Of a stretch of DNA of 36,404 bases, positions 1 through 8,172 are shown piece by piece (position 1 is the first letter of the stretch; each line of letters begins with the position of its first letter). The stretch lies in the NCBI GenBank assembly GCA_027486105.1, contig JAIXPV010000586.1, forward strand, positions 1 through 36,404, written 5' to 3'. Under the pieces are notes generated by a model. It was not told the origin of the DNA. It searched no databases and saw only the letters and a list, made by a program, of their open reading frames with translations. Source of the stretch: Runella sp. (lineage in GTDB: Bacteria; Bacteroidota; Bacteroidia; Cytophagales; Spirosomataceae). A program made the position numbers and the translations under genes.

Positions 1-384
1 CGTAGGACGCAGTCCTTTAAAAAGATAAACATCAATGCCATTGGACGAAAAAACGTTGGCTGTCACCTGAGCAAAAACATCCGATTTGATGCGGCAATCG
101 TGGGCAATGGCTACGCTAATTTTTTGTCCTGCAAAGGTTTTATTCAAATAATTGGCCAATCCCTGCGTTGCTGCTCCTACCGTATATTGGTTCATGCGGT
201 TTGAGCCAATGCCAATCAAACCACGCAGACCGCCCGTGCCAAATTCTAAATCTTTATAAAATGAGTCAGTAAGTTCAGTAAAATTTTGTTTATCAACCAG
301 TTGCTGAATGTCAGCCTTGGTATCGGCATCATAATTACCGCTAAGCCATAGGTCTACTTTGGTTTGTACAGCAGCTTCGAGCAT
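1..384 (-). CDS. Phosphoglucomutase/phosphomannomutase family protein, N-terminal part (C-terminus outside window)
   Basis: Reverse-strand translation MLEAAVQTKVDLWLSGNYDADTKADIQQL...LEFGTGGLRGLIGIGSNRMNQYTVGAATQGLANYL is typical of the N-terminus of alpha-D-phosphohexomutases; open to the window edge. Confidence 0.85.
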   Translation of the reverse strand, partial: MLEAAVQTKVDLWLSGNYDADTKADIQQLVDKQNFTELTDSFYKDLEFGTGGLRGLIGIGSNRMNQYTVGAATQGLANYLNKTFAGQKISVAIAHDCRIKSDVFAQVTANVFSSNGIDVYLFKGLRPT

Positions 385-767
385 AATGTTTTGAGTTTTG
401 TAGTTACAGTTTTGGACAAAAAAGCAGAAACGTCCCCAAATTTAACGACTCATCCGAATCTTGCAACTTTATGTTTTATTTAACGCCAATTTTATGCCGC
501 CAAAATAACCTTCTGTTGGCTTTAATCCTGTAAAGACACTACCCTCATTTTTTCTTTTTCGGAGATAAATCTACCATTACGCTCATTTTTTTCTCAATTC
601 TATTCCGCTTGACGGCACAAATTTGAAAAAAAAATCGTTTTAAAAAGTGGATACACGGCCTAAACTGTCTATAAAAGCAGTAACGTTTAGTGATACCGTT
701 GGTATGACTTGCTAGGATACTCAATACGTTAGAAAATCGTTTTATTTACTTAATAGCCATCAATACA

Positions 768-1607
768 ATGCAGTTACAGCCGATTGACAAACGCTCGGGA
801 CTTACCCCCGAGGAGTTCAGAGAACAATACCTTTTGCCCGCCCGCCCAGTCGTTTTTCGCGACCTTGCGGCCGATTGGCCCGCTACCCAAAAGTGGACAT
901 TTGAGTACTTAAAACAAAATTACGGACACTTAAAAGTCCCACTTTTCGGCAATGACTTCCACGATGCTGGCAAAGGCTACATGAGTCCCAAAGTTCACAT
1001 GCCTTTTGCCGAATACCTCGATTTGATTCAAGCGGGGCCTACCGAACTACGGATGTTTTTGTATAACATCTTCCAACACGCCCCCGAACTCGTCGACGAT
1101 GTCAGAATGCCGACCATCATGCCAGGGTTCGTCAAAGAATACCCTTTTATGTTTTTTGGAGGACAGGGCGCAGTGGTAAAATTACACTATGATATCGACT
1201 GCTCTTCGGTTTTTCTGACCCAGTTTCAGACCCGAAAACGGGTAACGCTGTTTGCTCCCGACCAAAGTCGTTTTTTGTATCAACATCCTTTTACGGTGCA
1301 GAGCCACGTAGATGTTTTGCAGCCTGATTATGAAAAATTCCCCGCCTTCAAAAAAGCGGTGGGCTGGGATACCGTGCTCGAACACGGCGAGACCATTTTT
1401 ATCCCCTCTACTTTTTGGCACTTTATCCAGTACGTAGACGGCGGTTTTTCCATCGCTCTTCGAGCCAACGACAGCGTGTTTACCCGGCTACGTGGTGTGT
1501 CAAACATTGTCCGGCATTTTGTGGTCGATAAGGGCATGAACAAGCTGCTTGGCCCCCGGTGGAAACATTGGAAAGAAGAAAAAGCCGCCGAACGCGCCAT
1601 GGCGTAG
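768..1607 (+). CDS. Cupin-like / JmjC-type (Cupin_8) protein
   Basis: ORF 279 aa; HYD metal-binding motif (KLHYDIDCSSVFLTQ) and distal histidine (IFIPSTFWHFIQYV), typical of the cupin_8/FIH-like fold. Confidence 0.8.
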   Translation: MQLQPIDKRSGLTPEEFREQYLLPARPVVFRDLAADWPATQKWTFEYLKQNYGHLKVPLFGNDFHDAGKGYMSPKVHMPFAEYLDLIQAGPTELRMFLYNIFQHAPELVDDVRMPTIMPGFVKEYPFMFFGGQGAVVKLHYDIDCSSVFLTQFQTRKRVTLFAPDQSRFLYQHPFTVQSHVDVLQPDYEKFPAFKKAVGWDTVLEHGETIFIPSTFWHFIQYVDGGFSIALRANDSVFTRLRGVSNIVRHFVVDKGMNKLLGPRWKHWKEEKAAERAMA

Positions 1608-1661
1608 TATGAGCCCCTCCCAAGGCATTTTCGGAAAGTTGGGACACGGGGTATCATTTTA

Positions 1662-1703
1662 CAAAAAAGTAAGCGTTAAGCAGATACTCCGCTTAACGCT
1701 TAC
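1662..1703 (-). terminator. Rho-independent terminator for the GyrI-like gene (between convergent genes)
   Basis: Perfect 13-bp inverted repeat gtaagcgttaagc (1669-1681) / gcttaacgcttac (1691-1703); read on the minus strand it is followed by TTTTTT. Confidence 0.8.
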
Positions 1704-1726
1704 CAAATAATGCTTCGCTTTCAATC

Positions 1727-2179
1727 TTATCTCACCCCTACCTGCACTTCGGTGATGTTGTTTTCAGGCGTTTCAAAATCCATATTGATGTACATTTCCC
1801 GGCACTCATCGGTCATGTGAAGTCCTTGGGCATGGAGTTGACGAATGAGGGTTTCGTAGATTTTGGGCAGTTGCTCCCATGGCCCTTCCAATACGGCGGA
1901 GACACACTTAAACCCCGCAATTCGCCGCCACTCGAACTCCGACGAAACCACTTCTTTTTCTTGAATAGGAAGCGCTATTTCCAACAGAAATTTTGTATAT
2001 GGCTGCCCGTCGGTACCATAATAATTCCAGTGAATGCCCCCCGTAACCATCAAATCAAGGCGCACCGCTTCGCGGTAGAGACTTTTGGCCACGTGAGCCA
2101 CGTGGTTTGATAATTCTGGCAGGGTGGTTTCGACGCGAAAAACCAGGGCATTGTACGGTTTTGATTCTTTGATATTCAT
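1727..2179 (-). CDS. GyrI-like / effector-binding domain protein
   Basis: 150 aa ORF; small effector-binding-like sequence (HVAKSLYREAVRLDLMVTGGIHWNYYG...FLLEIALPI...FKCVSAVLEGPWEQLPKIYETLIRQL). Confidence 0.6.
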   Translation of the reverse strand: MNIKESKPYNALVFRVETTLPELSNHVAHVAKSLYREAVRLDLMVTGGIHWNYYGTDGQPYTKFLLEIALPIQEKEVVSSEFEWRRIAGFKCVSAVLEGPWEQLPKIYETLIRQLHAQGLHMTDECREMYINMDFETPENNITEVQVGVR

Positions 2180-2197
2180 GGCTGTATGGGTGGTTGT

Positions 2198-2626
2198 TTA
2201 GTTTTGAGGATAGTCGAAATTCACCATCCATTTGATGCCAAATTTATCGGTCGTCATTCCGAAATAAGCCCCCCAGAAGGTATCCTGAAGCGGCATTTCA
2301 ACTTCTCCCCCTTCGGCCAATCCGTGAAAGATTTTTTCGGCTTCTTCTTTGCTTTCAGCCCCGATAGCCAACGACAGATTGTTTCCCAGCGTAAGCGTAT
2401 GACCCATAGATTCGAGGGCGTCGGTTCCCATCAGAATCGTATTGCTGCCAATCGGCAAAGCCACATGCATGATTTTGTCCTGATCGGCGGCTGATAATTT
2501 ATCCGCCTCTGGGGTGTCTTTAAAACGCTGAAGTCCGACAAATTCTCCCCCAAAAACTGATTTGTAAAAGTTAAACGCCTCTTCTGTGTTTCCTAAAAAG
2601 TTCAAATACGGATTGACTGTTGCCAT
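2198..2626 (-). CDS. VOC family protein (PhnB/glyoxalase-like)
   Basis: MATVNPYLNFLGNTEEAFNFYKSVFGGEF...DTFWGAYFGMTTDKFGIKWMVNFD is characteristic of PhnB-like VOC proteins. Confidence 0.9.
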   Translation of the reverse strand: MATVNPYLNFLGNTEEAFNFYKSVFGGEFVGLQRFKDTPEADKLSAADQDKIMHVALPIGSNTILMGTDALESMGHTLTLGNNLSLAIGAESKEEAEKIFHGLAEGGEVEMPLQDTFWGAYFGMTTDKFGIKWMVNFDYPQN

Positions 2627-2719
2627 GGTTGTGTTTTGTTTAAAGTTATTTAAAATGACTGATTATTTAACTTCAACAAAGGTACAACCCGTTAGTGACA
2701 ACGGTATGTCAGTAGGGTT

Positions 2720-3664
2720 TTAGGAAAGATAATGCTCCTGAATTTCGAGGGCCAAGGTGTGCATCATGTCTTTCATTTTTAGGGGGCTTTCTACGCTAAC
2801 GTGCTTACCAAACGTCAGCAGCCAACGGCCCATTCCTTCAAAAAATTGCGTCATAAATGTCATTTTGACGTATTTGTCGTGTACTTCTTCCGAGAGGAAT
2901 CCCCACGTATAGCGTTGCTCCTGCATAAACATCGCCGCTCCTTTGTGCACCCAAATGGTCACTTCTTCGAGCTGCTCCTCTACGCGCAGGCGGTCAAGGT
3001 AGGCTTGCAGGGTAAGTAAGTTTTGTTTCGGAAAAAACACCTCTGTATTGGTCAGGTTCTGAATCCGGTCAACCCTAAAATCACGGTAATCGTCCCGCAG
3101 CCGACAATAGGCAATCAAATGCCAATGAGAACCGTAATGCACCAAACCGATCGGTTCAATTTCGCGCTGTGTACTCTGGCTATGAAAATTGGTAACGTAA
3201 TCAATCCCCAGTACCTGCTGCCGCACAATGGCCTGTTGAATCTGATTGAGCAGATGTACCGAAAAAGGCTCCGCGCGCTGCCGTGCCAGCACCTCCACCC
3301 GCGACTCGAGGTCTTCTAAGTGTTCTTTTTCGTTTCGTTTCAGCACGGATTTGATTTTGTAAAACGCGGAATCAAACCCTTGCCGCAACGACTCATCAGC
3401 CATTTTTCCAATCAATTTGGCCCCAAACAGCAGCGCACTGGCTTCTTCGTTGGTAAACATAACGGGCGGCAGATGGTAGTCTTCCAAAAAATAGCCCACG
3501 CCCGCCTCAGCCCCAATGGGTACGCCGGCTTCTTCCAAGGCCCGGATGTCGCGGTAGACGGTGCGTAAACTCATTCCGAAACGGTCGGCAATTTCTTGCG
3601 CTTTTACGACGCGTTTGGATTGTAACTGAATCAAAATGGCGGTAAGTCGGTCGATACGGTTCAT
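2720..3664 (-). CDS. YafY-family transcriptional regulator (HTH_11 + WYL domain)
   Basis: N-terminal HTH (MNRIDRLTAILIQLQSKRVVKAQEIADRFGMSLRTVYRDIRALEEAGVPI) and WYL-type region (HYGSHWHLIAYCRLRDDYRDFRVDRI). Confidence 0.92.
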   Translation of the reverse strand: MNRIDRLTAILIQLQSKRVVKAQEIADRFGMSLRTVYRDIRALEEAGVPIGAEAGVGYFLEDYHLPPVMFTNEEASALLFGAKLIGKMADESLRQGFDSAFYKIKSVLKRNEKEHLEDLESRVEVLARQRAEPFSVHLLNQIQQAIVRQQVLGIDYVTNFHSQSTQREIEPIGLVHYGSHWHLIAYCRLRDDYRDFRVDRIQNLTNTEVFFPKQNLLTLQAYLDRLRVEEQLEEVTIWVHKGAAMFMQEQRYTWGFLSEEVHDKYVKMTFMTQFFEGMGRWLLTFGKHVSVESPLKMKDMMHTLALEIQEHYLS

Positions 3665-3773
3665 AAGAGGAAAGGCTGTTTGACGAAATGACGGGCAGAA
3701 TTTGCGGTAACATTTTGCAAACTGCCGATTCCGTTATAGTATTGAGTATGATTTTCAAAATTCATAAAAAACC

Positions 3774-4229
3774 ATGACTTCACGCCTTTTTTCGTTTCTT
3801 TTTCTGCTTTTATTCATGGCTTGCCACCGCCCCGCCGACAACGTACAGGAGGCACAAACCCGCCTCACGAGCGTACCGAAATGGGAAATTCAGGAAATAT
3901 TGATGGACGAAGCCCCCATCTTTAAGGACGGAAAAAGCGTACCGCACATCAGCGGGGTAGAATTTGATACCTACATGGATTGGGTGCGGTTTTTGCCCGA
4001 CGGCAGTTTTGAGGGCCATTTTAAAGGAGCCACCGACACCAAAAAATTTCAGTGGGAAGCCTATGTGAAGCAAAACGTCGTTGCGCTACGAGATACGAGC
4101 ACCAAAACAGGCGGCTGGAATATCTACCCGCGCAATGTGTATGAAGATGGGTTTGAAATGGAAACCCGCAGCAGCGTATATGACCCACCACGGGTAACCA
4201 AGCTGACGCTGAAGTTTAAGCCGCTCTGA
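3774..4229 (+). CDS. Hypothetical lipoprotein
   Basis: 151 aa ORF with signal peptide and lipobox-like MACHR; no recognised domain. Confidence 0.6.
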   Translation: MTSRLFSFLFLLLFMACHRPADNVQEAQTRLTSVPKWEIQEILMDEAPIFKDGKSVPHISGVEFDTYMDWVRFLPDGSFEGHFKGATDTKKFQWEAYVKQNVVALRDTSTKTGGWNIYPRNVYEDGFEMETRSSVYDPPRVTKLTLKFKPL

Positions 4230-4286
4230 AAACAAGCCACGATTTAAGCATAAAAGATACTATTGGTGGCGTAACAGATCAGCATC

Positions 4287-5585
4287 TCATTTATCAAATT
4301 CAATCACATACTCCGACTTGTATTCGCTTTTTTCGGGTTTGATGTACTTGATATAGAGGCGCGCCTTCTTGCCCAAACGCATACAAGTATGTTTGTTGGC
4401 GATGTCTTCGGGGGTATTCATGGGTTGAAGCGAGGGATACCACATAATAAAACCAGGCTTGTCGAGCAACAATTGGGGTTTTGTCCATGCTTGAGAATTG
4501 TTGCCCTCACCCAAGTCTTTGTTTTTATTGAACGAAATATACACGCTGCTGCCTTTCCAAGAGCTGCCTGTTACTTTGCCCATCAGCATCACCCAACAGT
4601 TGAGGTAAGTGTTCCAACTCACCGACGGCCCCCAGTGAAACCCACCCGTGGGCGAAGAAGCAGGGCCGCCGCCTTCGCTCATCGGGATTTGTAATGAAGC
4701 AATGGGCGCACCAAAACCATTGTAGGCCGCGCTAAACTCTTTTCCGTTCCAACGCAGGGCTTTGCCAACTGGGTTGTCTAAATCTTTGAGCGCAATACGC
4801 GCCACGCTGATACACTGACCTTTATGTTCGTCTTCGCGCTGGTAGGAGGCCTCATCGTATACGCCTGGGAAGCCGTATTCTCCATAAAACAGGTACAAAT
4901 AGTCGCCCACGGCCACTGCCGAGGGGTCGCCTACGCCGCCCGCAAAGGTTTTGGAGGTATTATGTGGTTTGAGAATCATGCGGGGTTGGAGGTCTTCGAT
5001 AAATAGCCCTCGGTTGTCCCAGCTACGCCCGCCGTCCACCGACTTCATGATGCCGATACGACACACGGCGGCGGGAGATTTTGGCCCCGTGAGTCCTTCG
5101 GGCCATTTATGGTCAATGTAGCCTTCGCCCGTTTTGGCGTCGTAGGGAAGAGTGGCGGGGTAGTTTTCGTTGTGATAAACGGCATAAAGGGTTTTTCCTG
5201 TGGCATCGTTGGGGTCTTGATAGACCGTCTCAAACCATGCCGCTCCGTGCAGTCCCTCCTGCCCGATGGGCACATTTGGCGGCATTTGGGGTTCGGTAAA
5301 GTCCTCGGCTTTGCGCCTGAAGGCTTCTTCGGCGTGGCGGCCATCTGCAAATTTTAAGTCGTGGGCCTCTCCCCAAACGGGGTCTTCGCCGTATTTGCCG
5401 GGAAAAATACGAAACGTATCTCCCACCCAAGCCTCGGCCATGTTGCAGTCTACAAAGTTGTTGAAATACACCGTATCGGCAGCAATGAGTTTGAATTTGG
5501 GCGCAAAGGAAGAGGTTTCTTCTTTGCCAGGCTGACAAGCAGCCATCCATAAAGCTACGCCCATCATTAAAAGGTATGGTTTCAT
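4287..5585 (-). CDS. Putative exported lipoprotein, glycosidase/sialidase-like beta-propeller
   Basis: 432 aa; lipobox-like MAACQ; propeller/glycosidase-like motifs (SVDGGRSWDNRGLFIED, GVGDPSAVAVGDYLYLFYGEYG). Confidence 0.55.
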   Translation of the reverse strand: MKPYLLMMGVALWMAACQPGKEETSSFAPKFKLIAADTVYFNNFVDCNMAEAWVGDTFRIFPGKYGEDPVWGEAHDLKFADGRHAEEAFRRKAEDFTEPQMPPNVPIGQEGLHGAAWFETVYQDPNDATGKTLYAVYHNENYPATLPYDAKTGEGYIDHKWPEGLTGPKSPAAVCRIGIMKSVDGGRSWDNRGLFIEDLQPRMILKPHNTSKTFAGGVGDPSAVAVGDYLYLFYGEYGFPGVYDEASYQREDEHKGQCISVARIALKDLDNPVGKALRWNGKEFSAAYNGFGAPIASLQIPMSEGGGPASSPTGGFHWGPSVSWNTYLNCWVMLMGKVTGSSWKGSSVYISFNKNKDLGEGNNSQAWTKPQLLLDKPGFIMWYPSLQPMNTPEDIANKHTCMRLGKKARLYIKYIKPEKSEYKSEYVIEFDK

Positions 5586-5637
5586 TGTGCAAAAGGTCTA
5601 TGATACTTTTCAGGTAAAAGGCAATAGAAGTGGGATT

Positions 5638-7794
5638 TTACCAATTGGTTTCTTTTGGTACCCATTTTTTTAGCTCTGGAATGATATACTCCTCATACGC
5701 GGCGGCGTTGTCTGTGCTTTGACTTTCTATTTCAGAACGGAGTTCATTGACAAGCTGATACTTGAACGATCCGTAATCGGGAAGTTGATTTTTGTCTTTC
5801 AAGTGCTGAATAAAAATATCGGCCTTTTGTAATACTACTTTGGTAAATACGCCCGCCACAACGGCCATCGGAATGGATAAAAATGCACCTGCTGTAGCAA
5901 TACCCGTTGTGACAGATACCAACGCGCTGGTAGAAACTGTAAAAAGCTCTTTTGAAGATTCTTCGGTTAGTTTTTCCCAAAGCGTGGCGTTGATTTCGGA
6001 AGTGCTGGCCTTGGCCTGTTTGAAAACCTTTAAGTAATGGTACAAACTGTGCGTGGCCAATACGCCCAACTGCTCGCGGCAGTAGAAATATTTAAGGTAG
6101 TATTCAAAATACACCGCGTCGGTATCCCAAGTTCTAATGAGTTCGGCAATGCGGAGTTCTAAGGCTTCGCTGTTGGAGGCAAGGGTTTTGAGTTCGGCAA
6201 AATCTTTCTCGGCTTGGTTCTGTCGCCAACGACTTTGTTCGGCTACGGGGTCGGCGCAAAGCTGCTGGTGATACTGCTTGTCGAGGGTAATGAGGGCTTT
6301 GGCAAACAACTGCGTACGGAGGCGAAGTAAAGCTATTTCGCTGAGAGTAAATGCCTCCCAAAGCGGGGGCGATTGGTAAGGCGCATCGCCTTCTTGGCGC
6401 ACCAACTGCACCGCTTCCACGATTTCGGTGTGCAGCAGGTAAGCGTGAATGGGTGCTAAAAAATCGGGTTCATCGAGAGGGAGGGCACGGGGCGCAAAGC
6501 CGTGCAAAAACTGAGGTTGGGGTTGGTTGAGTTCCCAGCGACGGATACGTTCTATTTTTTTGTCTAAGTCCTCGCGCCGACCGAGTTTTTCGAGCGTAAG
6601 CACTTGCATGTAGGCAGCGGGCGGAAACTGCAAAAATACTTTGGTGAAGCAGTGGTACGCTTGCTCAACTTGCCCCGTATAAAAAAACAACAAACCCGCG
6701 TAGTACATTTCTGTTTGTGCAGCGGACGAGGCCGTGGTTGCCTTAAACGACTCGTAAAAATCCTGCGCTTTTTCGAGGGCGTTGGCGCGGATGCTTTCGG
6801 TGGGTTCTTGAAATGCCTCCGCCGAGCGCAGGTAGTAGTATTCCTCGCGCAGACTGAGTTCGTGGTCGAGTTGGTTGTCAAGGATTTCGTCAAAAATTTG
6901 GAAAGCCGTACCTACCGTACCCATCTCAAAATGCACGTAGCCAAGCAAGGTGTGGTAAGCGGTGGGCTGCTTGGTGGCGGCCTCTCGCAGCGTATCCACC
7001 TGCGCCAAGTACGCATCCACGACCCGACATTGCGCCTCGGTTTGACTAAATAACCCCTGAAAACTCAACAACGCCTCCGCTATGGGTACTTTCTCCACCA
7101 TCTGCCGCACCACATAAGGAGCAGCGGCCATATCTCGAAAAAATACGGCTAAATGAGAAAATTGTTGAGCAATTATCCCGCCCTCATCCAACGTTACAAA
7201 CCTTACCCAATCGGCTTGGGCAAGGGCATTTTCGCCAATATTTTTGTACACAGCTCCTCGATTGTAGTAACCTGAAGCAAATTCGGGATTTAATTCAATG
7301 GCTTTGGTAAGGTCTTCAATCGCCTTTGCGTATTGCTTTTGGTCATAGTACACACTTCCTCGATTGTAGTAAGCCAAAAGCTCGTCGGGATTTAATTCAA
7401 TGGCTTTGGTGAGGTCTTCAATGGCCTTTGCGTATTGCTTTTGGTCATAGTATGCTGCTCGTCGATTGATGTACGTCGAAGCAAATTCTGAATTTAATTC
7501 AATTGCTTTGGTATAGTCTTCAATGGCCTTTGTGAATTGTTTTTGGTTATGGTAGGCATTTCCTCTGTTGTTGTAAGCAAAAAGCTCGTTGGGGTCTATC
7601 TCAATGGCTTTGGTGAGGTCTTCAATGGCCTTTGCATGTTGCTTTTGGACATTGTACGCATTTCCTCGATTGGTGTAAGCCTTAGTATATTCGGGGTTGA
7701 GTTCAATGGCTTTGGTAAAACAAACAATGGCCAGTTCAAAGTCTTGGTTTTGGTAGGCTTCAAGGCCTTGGTCAAAGTATTCTTAGGCAGTCAT
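5638..7794 (-). pseudogene. TPR-repeat protein with in-frame stop at codon 4 (MTA*EYFDQGLEAYQNQDFELAI...)
   Basis: The open frame continues from the listed ORF (TTG at 7375-7377) upstream to 7782 through intact TPR units. An ATG lies at 7792-7794 with TAA at 7783-7785 in the same frame. No ATG/GTG/TTG occurs between the stop and 7377. Confidence 0.65.
7240..7740 (-). repeat. Tandem 102-bp TPR-encoding units
   Basis: The ttcaatggctttggt-like motif recurs with exact 102-bp (34-codon) spacing near 7294, 7396, 7498, 7600 and 7702; units encode KAIEDLTKAIELNPE..AYYNRG..YYDQKQYA. Confidence 0.9.
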
Positions 7795-7854
7795 GGGGCT
7801 TGTGCTAATTGAGGTTGGGTAAAACCAAAGAGACGTACAAAAGTGGGTCTTTAC

Positions 7855-8135
7855 TCATAAAATCAATTGTAAGTCTTTGACGATGTAGGGGCGTAGTGCA
7901 GGCAATACCGACTGTTCGGTCACTAAGTCAACTTTTACGCCCAGCAAATCGCTTAGTTCTAATTCTACGCTATCAAATCAAGTAAATTGATAGTTTTCTC
8001 AAATCTAACTAAGATGTCTAAATCGCTGTCAAGCCGTTGCTCGTTGCGTGCATACGAACCAAAAATACCAACCCTAATCGGGCGATAAGGTCGCAGATGG
8101 TTCAGAATTTGTTGCTTTTGAGCTTCCTTAATCAT
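7855..8135 (-). pseudogene. Frameshifted MntA-like minimal nucleotidyltransferase
   Basis: Minus-strand MIKEAQKQQILNHLRPYRPIRVGIFGSYARNEQRLDSDLDILVRFEKTINLLDLI, then stop at 7965-7967; the next frame continues SVELELSDLLGVKVDLVTEQSVLPALRPYIVKDLQLIL*. Consistent with a 1-nt deletion near 7970-7973. Confidence 0.8.
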
Positions 8136-8172
8136 CTCAGAAAGTGTTTTTTACAATTATACCCCAAAAACA

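Noticed and set aside
1727-3664. GyrI-like, VOC and YafY/WYL genes as a novel system
   Set aside because: A common association of small-molecule-responsive regulator and VOC/GyrI-like proteins in Bacteroidota; nothing unusual seen.
7240-7740. Periodic repeats considered as a CRISPR array
   Set aside because: Period is exactly 102 bp, in frame, encodes TPR units, with no repeat/spacer alternation or cas genes.
7537-7812. Plus-strand ORF MFLVMVGISSVVVSKKLV...
   Set aside because: Antisense shadow of the TPR-encoding repeat units; repetitive composition only.
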